Source: Aquimarina sp. RZ0
GTDB lineage: Bacteria; Bacteroidota; Bacteroidia; Flavobacteriales; Flavobacteriaceae
DNA length: 64,000 nucleotides
Reading direction: 5' to 3'
Assembly (NCBI RefSeq): GCF_008370685.1
Contig: NZ_VTZU01000016.1
Location: 1 to 64,000, forward strand
Shown here: piece after piece, positions 44,714-53,139 of the stretch
Layout: every line of letters begins with the position of its first letter
Position numbering within the stretch: position 1 is the first letter of the stretch
Made by a program: the position numbers and the translations under genes
The notes under the pieces: generated by a model
Told to the model about the DNA's origin: nothing
What the model saw: the letters and a program-made list of their open reading frames with translations, nothing else
Databases searched by the model: none

Positions 44714-45583
44714 CTACTCAAGTGTATATTTGTATAATTTCCCTTTTCTATTGTTCCTTTTTTCATCAACTATAAAAACTGAATTCTCGTCGTTAAAACA
44801 TATTCCTTCTTTCTGAGAAAAGTGGTTAAGTTTTATTTTTTTAATAGTCCCCTGAAATACATCATCACCTTTGAAATCTGTTAATAGAAAAATTTTATTA
44901 TAAGTAAGAAGAACTATTTTATTACCTCTTGTATTAATCGCTGCACTGCTTATAAAACAATCATTGGGATCATTACCTATTTTGAACGAAGTAATCAATT
45001 TTGCTACCTGTTTACCCGGTTGAGCTAAAACTTTGTATAGTTTAGTTTCTCCCTTAAATTTACTACTTCTGTTCTTAGTGAATAGAAAAAAGCTTCCGTT
45101 TTTATAGATAAAAGCCTCAACATCAAAATTTCTATTCTTCTTTTTTGGAGGGAATTCTTTTTGATCTTCCAGGCTAAACTGAATTTTATGAGATTCTATT
45201 TTTTCAGAATCAATTCCCGAAATTTTATAAATAGTGAGATCCTTCCGTTTGTTATCATTATTACCAAAATCCCCTATGTATATATTACCTTGATTATCAA
45301 ATGTTAAATCTTCCCAGTCAATATTTTTAGCATTTGGAATTTTAAACTCTTTTACAATCTCTCCTTCTTCATTTATTTTAAAAAGAGTGTTGTCATTTCC
45401 AGAATCATTAATTGCATATATAAAAGCAGTACCAGATATTTTGGTAATGCCAGAGATTTCTTTTAACCTATTTGATAAAACATTAATCTGTAAAAGATCA
45501 GTTTTTTCCTTTTTTTGACAACTAACCGATATAGATGCGATTAATAAAAGTAATAATATTTTTGATTTTAATGGTAACGTCAA
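44714..45583 (-). CDS. Lipoprotein with beta-propeller-like repeats (SdiA-regulated-like)
   Basis: 289 residues. The signal peptide ends in SISVSC with Cys22. Repeats with the pattern GNIYIGDFGNND, EDLTFDNQG, DVEAFIYKNG and EGICFNDENSVFIVDEK suggest six propeller blades, as in SdiA-regulated/phytase-like or esterase-like proteins of Bacteroidota. Conserved acidic residues in the blades may bind metal. I cannot assign an enzyme activity. It is alone on the minus strand next to the siderophore genes and is probably unrelated to them. Confidence 0.72.
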   Translation of the reverse strand: MTLPLKSKILLLLLIASISVSCQKKEKTDLLQINVLSNRLKEISGITKISGTAFIYAINDSGNDNTLFKINEEGEIVKEFKIPNAKNIDWEDLTFDNQGNIYIGDFGNNDNKRKDLTIYKISGIDSEKIESHKIQFSLEDQKEFPPKKKNRNFDVEAFIYKNGSFFLFTKNRSSKFKGETKLYKVLAQPGKQVAKLITSFKIGNDPNDCFISSAAINTRGNKIVLLTYNKIFLLTDFKGDDVFQGTIKKIKLNHFSQKEGICFNDENSVFIVDEKRNNRKGKLYKYTLE

Positions 45584-45797
45584 TTTTTTAGTTTTTTTAT
45601 TTCAGACTTCGAGTATCTGATTTATTTTTCTAATTCTCAAAATAGGTAGTCTGTTAAGTAGGTTTAGCCTTCTTGTTGTTTCTCTATGTAAATTGTAATA
45701 GTTTCAATCTATGTCTACTTTTTTTAGTATTGGATGCAAAAATACTATAGTTTATTTTTGCCCTATGAAGTTACAATAGTTATAGAGAATATTAGAA

Positions 45798-46352
45798 TTA
45801 ATCTAATCGATTTATGATTTCCTTAAGAATAAAATTGTAGTATTCAGTTGTATGAGGAACATACCTGGTAGCCAATAGATCATCCGTAAGATCAGCTTTA
45901 AAATCGGTTATTGGTATACGTTTGACAGCTGCAACTTCTTCTTCTTGAAGCGTAAGTTCTTCTATGGCAGTGTCGAATTTTGAAACATATATATGATTAA
46001 TCTCATTGTCAAAAAAGTTTGGTTTTGGCTGCTTTTTAGATACGTATGTTCCTATAAAAATTAGTTCTTCTTCAGAAAGAGATACTCCTATTTCTTCTTC
46101 AATTTCTCTGATAGCAGAATTTTTGGGCGTCTCACCAGCAGCTATATGTCCGGCAACGGATATATCCCAAAGATTAGGAAACGTATCCTTATTATGAGCA
46201 CGCTTTTGTAAAAGAATATTTCCGTCTACAGTATACAACCAAACATGAACACTTGCATGAAATAATCCTAATCGATGCGCATCCGCTTTTAATCTTATTT
46301 CTCCAGTCAGAAGACCATTTTCATCTAATATATCAATAAATTCATCTGTCAT
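45798..46352 (-). CDS. Nudix hydrolase (IDI/YfcD type)
   Basis: 184 residues. The Nudix box is complete: G-x5-E-x7-REIEEEIG within GHIAAGETPKNSAIREIEEE. The N-terminal DEFIDILDENG and the LFHASVHVWL and ILLQKRAHNKDTFPNLWDIS segments resemble the isopentenyl-diphosphate isomerase-like/YfcD subgroup. The active-site Cys and Glu pair of true type I IDI is not evident, so I prefer a Nudix hydrolase of unknown substrate. A family-B repeat lies about 20 bases upstream of the start. Confidence 0.82.
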   Translation of the reverse strand: MTDEFIDILDENGLLTGEIRLKADAHRLGLFHASVHVWLYTVDGNILLQKRAHNKDTFPNLWDISVAGHIAAGETPKNSAIREIEEEIGVSLSEEELIFIGTYVSKKQPKPNFFDNEINHIYVSKFDTAIEELTLQEEEVAAVKRIPITDFKADLTDDLLATRYVPHTTEYYNFILKEIINRLD

Positions 46353-46371
46353 AAATACTGTATTACTCGAT

Positions 46372-46456
46372 AATCGAGATTAAAATACTCCGGCTTGCCT
46401 CGAAATCAAATTTCTTTTTCAATAAATGCCTCGTGGGCTTGCTCCGATATAGTTTA
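46372..46456 (+). repeat. Family-B dispersed repeat, copy 4 (degenerate)
   Basis: TTACTCGATAATCGAG, then CCGGCTTGCCTCG, TTTCAATAAATGCCTCGT, GGGCTTGCTCCGA and AGTTTA. Slightly shorter than the others and with damaged stems. It sits about 20 bases upstream of the Nudix start codon. The rest of the gap to 46715 holds no gene; TACATTAG at 46680-46687 is one base from a -7 box for the symporter operon. Confidence 0.75.
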
Positions 46457-46715
46457 TTTTTTAAAAATAATATTAAAAAATGAACTAAAATATTACTTTT
46501 TAGTAAATGAACTCATCTTGACTTTTTATTTTTAACCAAAAATGAGTTGAAATTTGACCAGATGAGTGCAGGTACTTTAATTCTTAAAGTAATATATTTA
46601 ACAAATGATCATTGTATACCAAATGGATTTTATTGTAGCACATTGAAACATTTATTTAGTATTATTTTAATTTAAAAATTACATTAGTAATAGATAGCAT
46701 TATAAAATCAACAAA

Positions 46716-46979
46716 ATGACAGAAAAGCAAAAAATAGCGAATGCATACTGGAAAGAAAATATAAAATACCTTTTTATATTACTATCAATTTGGTTCGTAG
46801 TTTCATATGGTGCAGGTATTTTGTTTAAAGATTGGTTAAATCACATTCGGTTAGGAGGTTTCCGATTAGGATTTTGGTTTGCACAACAAGGTGCTATCTA
46901 TACATTTGTAATTTTAATTTTTATCTATGTGCGGTTGATGAACAAATTAGATAAGAAATATGGATATGATAGAGAATAA
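46716..46979 (+). CDS. DUF4212 protein, small subunit of a sodium:substrate symporter
   Basis: 87 residues with two membrane helices (about 20-40 and 55-75) and the family sequence YWKENIKYLFILLSIWF at the start. DUF4212 proteins always accompany a large SSS-family subunit, which follows here 20 bases on. Together they are thought to import a carboxylate with sodium. The acs gene downstream points to acetate. Confidence 0.9.
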   Translation: MTEKQKIANAYWKENIKYLFILLSIWFVVSYGAGILFKDWLNHIRLGGFRLGFWFAQQGAIYTFVILIFIYVRLMNKLDKKYGYDRE

Positions 46980-46999
46980 ATCATTTTAATATAACAAGA

Positions 47000-48790
47000 A
47001 TGAGTGTACAAATTTGGACATATCTATTAGTTGGAATCACTTTTGCCGTATATATTGGTATTGCTATCTGGTCTAGGGCGGGGTCAACAAAAGAATTCTA
47101 TGTTGCCGGAGGTGGAGTATCTCCATTAGCAAACGGGATGGCAACTGCTGCTGATTGGATGAGTGCTGCTTCTTTTATTTCTATGGCAGGTATTATTGCT
47201 TTTGACGGGTATGACGGAGCAGTTTATCTAATGGGATGGACAGGAGGCTATGTATTGCTAGCTTTATTGTTAGCTCCATATCTCAGAAAATTTGGAAAAT
47301 TTACAGTTCCTGATTTTATCGGAGATCGCTATTATTCTAAAACTGCCAGATCAGTAGCAGTATTTTGTGCGCTTCTGGTTTCATTTACATATGTAGCAGG
47401 TCAAATGAGAGGTGTAGGCATCGTTTTTTCCCGGTTCTTAGAAGTAGAGATTAATACAGGTGTTCTTATAGGAATGATTATCGTACTGTTTTATGCTGTT
47501 CTCGGTGGTATGAAAGGAATTACCTATACGCAGGTAGCTCAGTATTGTGTATTGATTTTTGCTTTTATGGTTCCCGCAATATTTATTTCTATCCAGATGA
47601 CCGGAAACCCAATTCCGCAGTTAGGATTCGGTGATACTGTAGCGGATGGCTCTGGAACGTATCTTTTGGATAAATTGGATGGACTCAGTGTAGCACTTGG
47701 ATTTGATGCTTATACCGACGGGTCTAAAACCATGTTAGATGTTTTTACAATTACCTTAGCTTTGATGGTAGGAACAGCAGGATTGCCTCACGTTATTGTT
47801 CGTTTTTTTACTGTAAAACGAGTAAAAGACGCTCGTAAATCAGCAGGGTATGCATTGCTACTAATCGCAATTTTATATACCACAGCACCAGCAGTAGCAG
47901 TTTTTGCAAAGACAAACCTTATTGAATCGGTACATAATAAAGAGTATCAAGAACTGCCCTCGTGGTTTAAAAATTGGGAGCATACAGGTCTGTTAGGTTG
48001 GATTGATAAAAATGGAGATGGTAAGGTACAGTATGCAAAGGGACATGTAGTACAAGGAAATAAAAATAAACCTGTTTTTGAGAAAGAAAAAAGAGGGCAA
48101 AAAGGAGAACGAATTATTAGTAATGTAAATCCAGCTTCAGAAAATGAACTGTTTGTAGATCGAGATATTATGGTATTGGCTAATCCAGAAATAGCGAATT
48201 TACCAAATTGGGTAATTGCTCTGGTCGCGGCAGGAGGATTAGCAGCTGCGCTTTCTACAGCAGCCGGACTGTTATTGGTGATTTCATCTTCGGTATCTCA
48301 TGATTTAATTAAAAAGATGATCAAGCCTGATATTTCTGAAAAAGGAGAATTGATGGCAGCGCGTATATCGGCAGTAGCGGCTGTGTGCGTTGCAGGATAT
48401 TTTGGGATTAATCCGCCAGGATTTGTGGCCGCAGTAGTTGCCCTGGCTTTTGGATTAGCAGCTGCCTCTTTTTTTCCTGCAATTGTACTAGGAATTTTTT
48501 ATAAAAGGATGAATAAGGAAGGAGCGATCTCGGGAATGATCGTAGGAATTATATGTATGCTTCTTTATATGGTCAAATATAAATTAGGATGGTTTGATGA
48601 CGTAGTTCCTTCCTCAAATGAATGGTGGTTCGGTATTTCTCCAGAAGGTTTTGGGGCAATTGCAATGAGTATTAATTTCATAATATCATTGGTAGTTTGT
48701 CAATTCACAGCAAAACCACCCAAAGAAGTACAAGAAATAGTAGAAAACATTAGAATACCAGGCAATGCGGGAAGACCTACACACGAATGA
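47000..48790 (+). CDS. Sodium:solute symporter, probable acetate carrier (VC_2705/ActP-like)
   Basis: 596 residues with about thirteen hydrophobic helices of the SSS family, including EFYVAGGGVSPLANGMATAADWMSA (quoted in part) and GGMKGITYTQVAQY. In the middle, about 325-385, a hydrophilic insert contains DKNGDGKVQ, an EF-hand-like loop that might bind calcium on the outside. It is the large partner of the DUF4212 protein and lies before acs, so acetate uptake followed by activation is likely. Substrate inferred from context. Confidence 0.87.
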   Translation: MSVQIWTYLLVGITFAVYIGIAIWSRAGSTKEFYVAGGGVSPLANGMATAADWMSAASFISMAGIIAFDGYDGAVYLMGWTGGYVLLALLLAPYLRKFGKFTVPDFIGDRYYSKTARSVAVFCALLVSFTYVAGQMRGVGIVFSRFLEVEINTGVLIGMIIVLFYAVLGGMKGITYTQVAQYCVLIFAFMVPAIFISIQMTGNPIPQLGFGDTVADGSGTYLLDKLDGLSVALGFDAYTDGSKTMLDVFTITLALMVGTAGLPHVIVRFFTVKRVKDARKSAGYALLLIAILYTTAPAVAVFAKTNLIESVHNKEYQELPSWFKNWEHTGLLGWIDKNGDGKVQYAKGHVVQGNKNKPVFEKEKRGQKGERIISNVNPASENELFVDRDIMVLANPEIANLPNWVIALVAAGGLAAALSTAAGLLLVISSSVSHDLIKKMIKPDISEKGELMAARISAVAAVCVAGYFGINPPGFVAAVVALAFGLAAASFFPAIVLGIFYKRMNKEGAISGMIVGIICMLLYMVKYKLGWFDDVVPSSNEWWFGISPEGFGAIAMSINFIISLVVCQFTAKPPKEVQEIVENIRIPGNAGRPTHE

Positions 48791-48854
48791 TTAGCTATAA
48801 AAATTGATACACTATACTTTATAAATTTTTCAACTAAAAATAGGATTAACCATA

Positions 48855-50762
48855 ATGAGTAATTATCACATAAAGCATCTCGAAGAATATTTTCAGGTTT
48901 ATAGAAAATCTATACGTAATCCAGAACTTTTCTGGAGTGAAGTAGCTGAAGAACATTTTTTATGGAAGAAGAAATGGGAAGCAGTATTAGATTGGGATTT
49001 TACAAAACCAGAAGTAAAATGGTTTGAAGGTGCTAAGCTGAATATAACAGAGAATTGTATTGATAGGCATTTATACGTTCGAGGAGATAAAACTGCGATT
49101 TTATTTGAACCTAACAATCCTAATGAGCCTGCAGAACATATTACCTATAAACAATTACACGAACGGGTATGCAAATTCGCAAATGTTTTAAAAGAAAATG
49201 GTATAAAAAAAGGAGATAGAGTCTGTATTTACCTTCCTATGATTCCGGAGTTAGCAATATCTGTATTGGCTTGTGCAAGAATAGGGGCAATCCATTCTGT
49301 GATTTTTGCAGGGTTTTCTTCTACGGCATTAGCGACAAGAATAAACGATTGCCAGGCAACTATGATAATTACTTCAGACGGATCATTCAGAGGAGCAAAA
49401 ACTATTGACCTGAAAAGTATTGTAGATGATGCCTTAGAAAAATGTCCGACCATTGAAACCTCACTGGTTGTAAAACGTATCAATACAGAGGTAGTAATGA
49501 AAGAAGGAAGAGATAAATGGCTTCAACCATTACTAAATGAGGCTGATAAAGAATGTGTCCCCGAGATTATGGATGCAGAAGATCCGCTATTTATATTATA
49601 TACTTCCGGGTCTACGGGTAAACCAAAAGGAATGATGCATACTACCGCAGGATATATGGTATATACGGCCTATAGTTTTAAAAATGTTTTTCAATACAAA
49701 GAAGATGACATCTATTGGTGTACAGCTGATATCGGATGGATAACCGGACATTCATATATTGTATACGGACCTTTGGCAAATGGAGCGACTACCGTCATGT
49801 TTGAGGGTGTTCCTTCATATCCGGATTTTGGACGTTTTTGGGAAATAGTTCAAAAACATAAAATAACTCAGTTTTATACGGCTCCCACCGCAATTAGAGC
49901 TCTGGCAAAAGAAAATTTGGATTACGTTACAAAGTATGATTTATCAAGTTTGAAGGTGTTGGGTACCGTAGGAGAACCTATTAATGAGGAAGCATGGCAC
50001 TGGTATAATGATCATGTAGGGAAAAAAAAATGTCCTATTGTTGATACCTGGTGGCAGACAGAAACCGGAGGGATTTTAATTTCGCCAATACCCTTTTCTA
50101 CACCAACAAAACCTACCTATGCCACGTTGCCAATGCCAGGGATACAGCCAGCATTAATGAATGAACAGGGTAAGGAGATAAAAGGGAACCAGGTAGAAGG
50201 TAGATTGTGTATTAAATTTCCCTGGCCTTCTATGGCGAGAACTATTTGGGGAGATCATAAGCGATACCGCGATACTTATTTTGCAGCATTTAAGAATACT
50301 TATTTTACCGGTGATGGAGCATTCAGAGATGAGGTAGGTTATTATAGAATAACAGGTAGAGTAGATGATGTCATTATAGTTTCCGGACATAATTTGGGAA
50401 CGGCACCGATTGAAGATGCAATTAATGAGCACCCTGCGGTGGCAGAATCAGCTATTGTAGGTTTTCCTCATGATATAAAAGGAAATGCATTATATGGATT
50501 TGTAATTTTAAAAGAAGTAGGAGAATCCCGGGATCGTGATAATTTAGGAAAAGAGGTGAATCAACAAATAACAGAGCGTATTGGTCCGATCGCTAAATTG
50601 GATAAAATTCAATTTGTACCAGGCTTACCAAAAACGAGAAGTGGTAAAATTATGCGACGTATTCTTAGAAAAATAGCATCAAAAGATACCTCTAATCTTG
50701 GCGATACAAGTACGTTGCTTAATCCAGAGGTGGTACAAGCTATTATTGATGAAGCCTTATAA
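48855..50762 (+). CDS. acs: Acetate--CoA ligase (acetyl-CoA synthetase)
   Basis: 635 residues, normal for Acs. Signature segments are TSGSTGKPKGMMHTTAGY (ATP loop), the WWQTETGG motif, TGDGAFRDEVGYYRITGR before the hinge, and PKTRSGKIMRR with the C-terminal Lys that is acetylated in homologues. The enzyme makes acetyl-CoA from acetate, ATP and CoA. It is third in the DUF4212-symporter-acs group. A strong terminator lies at 50865-50898. Confidence 0.95.
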   Translation: MSNYHIKHLEEYFQVYRKSIRNPELFWSEVAEEHFLWKKKWEAVLDWDFTKPEVKWFEGAKLNITENCIDRHLYVRGDKTAILFEPNNPNEPAEHITYKQLHERVCKFANVLKENGIKKGDRVCIYLPMIPELAISVLACARIGAIHSVIFAGFSSTALATRINDCQATMIITSDGSFRGAKTIDLKSIVDDALEKCPTIETSLVVKRINTEVVMKEGRDKWLQPLLNEADKECVPEIMDAEDPLFILYTSGSTGKPKGMMHTTAGYMVYTAYSFKNVFQYKEDDIYWCTADIGWITGHSYIVYGPLANGATTVMFEGVPSYPDFGRFWEIVQKHKITQFYTAPTAIRALAKENLDYVTKYDLSSLKVLGTVGEPINEEAWHWYNDHVGKKKCPIVDTWWQTETGGILISPIPFSTPTKPTYATLPMPGIQPALMNEQGKEIKGNQVEGRLCIKFPWPSMARTIWGDHKRYRDTYFAAFKNTYFTGDGAFRDEVGYYRITGRVDDVIIVSGHNLGTAPIEDAINEHPAVAESAIVGFPHDIKGNALYGFVILKEVGESRDRDNLGKEVNQQITERIGPIAKLDKIQFVPGLPKTRSGKIMRRILRKIASKDTSNLGDTSTLLNPEVVQAIIDEAL

Positions 50763-50864
50763 TAGTAATAAAACCATAATTGAACCTTGACTTTATTCAT
50801 AAAATATACTTCTGGAAGACAGACAGTATTTAGATTTCTATAATAAGCTTTTAAAAAGGAGCAT

Positions 50865-50898
50865 AAAATAAAACCTCACGATTATGAGGTTTTATTTT
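50865..50898 (+). terminator. Terminator downstream of acs
   Basis: AAAATAAAACCTCA (50865-50878) and TGAGGTTTTATTTT (50885-50898) form a perfect 14-bp stem with a 6-base loop. It would end acs. The family-A copy 4 begins directly at its right edge. Confidence 0.85.
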
Positions 50899-51061
50899 AT
50901 ACGATTTACGGGTGAGAATTTCGTAAAAATAATGGCAAGGATTTTTCGCTAGATTGATGAATTAAATTAAAGAATAGCCATAGCTATTGTTTCATTTTAT
51001 GAAGAAAATATAGTAGAAAAAGAATGTCATTAGATGCGAAATTTTTATTCGTAAATCGTAT
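50899..51061 (+). repeat. Family-A hairpin element, copy 4 (diverged, 163 bp)
   Basis: Starts ATACGATTTACGGGTGAG and ends ATTCGTAAATCGTAT; centre ATAGCCATAGCTAT. Much of the interior differs from copies 1-3, but ends, length, central palindrome and A/T-rich arms are kept. The four arm differences in the outer 25 bases are all G-U pairs in plus-strand RNA. It sits just after the acs terminator. Confidence 0.75.
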
Positions 51062-51201
51062 TATTTCTATTTTATAATTACCCATTCAAATTTACTTTTT
51101 TTGAATGCTGAAGAAAAAACACTTTTTATGTAAGTAATTCTAAATTAGTAATGGTATTAGAAAAAATTTAAGATTTTGTTTTAGATGTTGATTTAGGAAT
51201 A

Positions 51202-52287
51202 TCAAAAATAACTAAAAGTATTGCCCGCTTTGATATTCAATAAACTTTCATAAATCAAACGAATTACATTTTCTACATCATCTCTGTGTACCATTTCTAC
51301 AGTAGTATGCATATATCTTAGTGGTAACGATATTAGTGCAGAAGCTACACCTCCATTACTATAGGCAAAGGCATCAGTATCAGTTCCTGTCATTCTGCTA
51401 GATGCCATTCTCTGAAAAGGAATTTTTTTCTTTTCTGCAGTTTCAATTAATAGTTCACGCAATCTGTTTTGTACAGCAGGAGCGTACGATATAACAGGAC
51501 CATCGCCAATTTTAGTTTCTCCCTGCGTTTTCTTTTCAATCATAGGCGTGGTAGTATCATGACAAACATCTGTTACGATCGCTACATCTGGTTTGATGGT
51601 ATGCGTAATCATTTCTGCACCTCGTAAGCCGATCTCTTCTTGTACTGAATTCGTGATATACAACCCAAAATCAAGAGTGTCCTTATTTTCTTTTAATAAA
51701 CGAGCAACTTCTGCAATCATAAAACCACCCATTCTATTATCTAATGCTCTGCAAACGAACTTATCTTTATTAAGGACAAAAAATTCATCTGGATAGGTAA
51801 TTACGCAGCCTACATGAACACCTAGTTTTAATACTTCTTCCTTAGTATTACATCCTACATCAATACAAATATTCTCCAGTGTAGGGGCTTGTTCTTTTGA
51901 TCCTTTACGAGTATGAATTGCCGGCCAGCCAAATACACCTTTTACAATTCCTTTTTTGGTGTGTATATTCACTCGTTTAGAGGTTGCAATCTGATGATCA
52001 CTACCGCCATTTCTGATGACATATATGAGTCCATTATCGGTTATGTAGTTTACATACCACGATATTTCGTCTGCATGCCCCTCAATAACGACTTTATATT
52101 TTGCTTTTGGGTTTATAATACCTACTGCCGTTCCATAAGTATCCGTGATGAATTCATCAACATATGGTTTAAGATAATCCATCCATATTTTCTGCCCTTC
52201 CCATTCATATCCGGTAGGAGCAGGATTGTTTAAGTATTTCTCAAGAAAAGTTAAAGACTTTTTATTTAATATGCTTTTTTTAGCCAT
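51202..52287 (-). CDS. M42-family metallopeptidase (aminopeptidase, FrvX-like)
   Basis: 361 residues. The metal ligands are visible: GHADEISW (His), CRALDNRMGG (Asp), VQEEIGLRG (Glu pair), DVCHDT (Asp) and the late YMHTTVEMV (His), in the order of the M42/M18 dinuclear site. Members form large tetrahedral TET particles that trim peptides in the cytoplasm. No signal peptide is present. It is a single gene with repeats upstream of the neighbouring acs and diverges from the DUF4294 gene by about 100 bases. Confidence 0.9.
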   Translation of the reverse strand: MAKKSILNKKSLTFLEKYLNNPAPTGYEWEGQKIWMDYLKPYVDEFITDTYGTAVGIINPKAKYKVVIEGHADEISWYVNYITDNGLIYVIRNGGSDHQIATSKRVNIHTKKGIVKGVFGWPAIHTRKGSKEQAPTLENICIDVGCNTKEEVLKLGVHVGCVITYPDEFFVLNKDKFVCRALDNRMGGFMIAEVARLLKENKDTLDFGLYITNSVQEEIGLRGAEMITHTIKPDVAIVTDVCHDTTTPMIEKKTQGETKIGDGPVISYAPAVQNRLRELLIETAEKKKIPFQRMASSRMTGTDTDAFAYSNGGVASALISLPLRYMHTTVEMVHRDDVENVIRLIYESLLNIKAGNTFSYF

Positions 52288-52355
52288 TTATAATTGTTTT
52301 TTCACGAAGTTAGTAATATTCACATAGATTTCACACTTAGCAAAAGGTTTATTGT

Positions 52356-52363
52356 TAATTTTG
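52356..52363 (+). promoter_or_regulatory. -7 element of the DUF4294 gene
   Basis: TAATTTTG matches TAnnTTTG fully and lies 30 bases before the ATG at 52394. No clear -33 TTTG is at the usual distance, so it is a candidate only. Confidence 0.45.
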
Positions 52364-52393
52364 GAACTATTTTAGAAGATCATAATATTAGTT

Positions 52394-53110
52394 ATGCTAA
52401 GACAATTGTTGTACATATTACCGTTTATTTTTTCTGTATCGATTTTTTCTCAAAAGAATGGTGATAAAGTGGTTGATTCTGTTAAGGTTGATACTGCGGG
52501 CTATGTTCAATACTATATCATAGAGGGAGATACAATTCCTCATGAAGCAATCGATCTTGACGAAGTAGTCATATTAGGGCGATTGAAGTTTAAAGATAGA
52601 CTGGCAAGAAGAAAGTATTTGATCCTGAGAAGAAAAACAAGAAAAGTATATCCATATGCAAAATTGGCAGCAGACAGATTGATTTCTCTGAATGAGAGAT
52701 TAGAAAATATAAATTCAAAAAAGGCTCGTAAGAAATATGTAAAGATGCTACAGAAGTATATGGAGGAAGAGTTTACGGCAGAACTCAAAAAGATGACCAG
52801 AACTGAAGGTCAGATTTTGGTAAAACTCATTCATAGACAGACAGGGCATACGATGTTTAAACTGGTTAAGGATTATAGAAGTGGATGGAAAGCATTTTGG
52901 TATCATAAAGCAGCAAAGATTTTTAGTATTTCATTAAAAGAAGAGTACGACCCTATTAACGTAGAAGAAGATTACTGGATAGAAGATATATTGCAGAGAA
53001 GTTTTCAATCTAATGTATTAGAAGAACAGAAAACAGCTTTAGACTTTAGTTTTTATGATTTGCGTAATAAGTGGACAGATACAATCAAAGCAGCAGCGAT
53101 AAAGGATTAA
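52394..53110 (+). CDS. DUF4294 domain-containing protein
   Basis: 238 residues. A signal peptide covers about 1-20, ending SIFSQ. The body is rich in Lys, Arg and Glu, with the conserved segments VVILGRLKFKDR, RKVYPYAKLAADRL and GQILVKLIHRQTGHTMF, which define DUF4294, a family confined to Bacteroidota. Likely periplasmic. The function is unknown; a link with the neighbouring topoisomerase gene, to which it converges, is not implied. Confidence 0.88.
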   Translation: MLRQLLYILPFIFSVSIFSQKNGDKVVDSVKVDTAGYVQYYIIEGDTIPHEAIDLDEVVILGRLKFKDRLARRKYLILRRKTRKVYPYAKLAADRLISLNERLENINSKKARKKYVKMLQKYMEEEFTAELKKMTRTEGQILVKLIHRQTGHTMFKLVKDYRSGWKAFWYHKAAKIFSISLKEEYDPINVEEDYWIEDILQRSFQSNVLEEQKTALDFSFYDLRNKWTDTIKAAAIKD

Positions 53111-53139
53111 CTTCAAAGGTTGAATGTGGTAAAATAATT

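Noticed and set aside
45798..46352. True isopentenyl-diphosphate isomerase
   Set aside because: Nudix box is present but the IDI active-site Cys and Glu context is not evident; kept as a general Nudix hydrolase.
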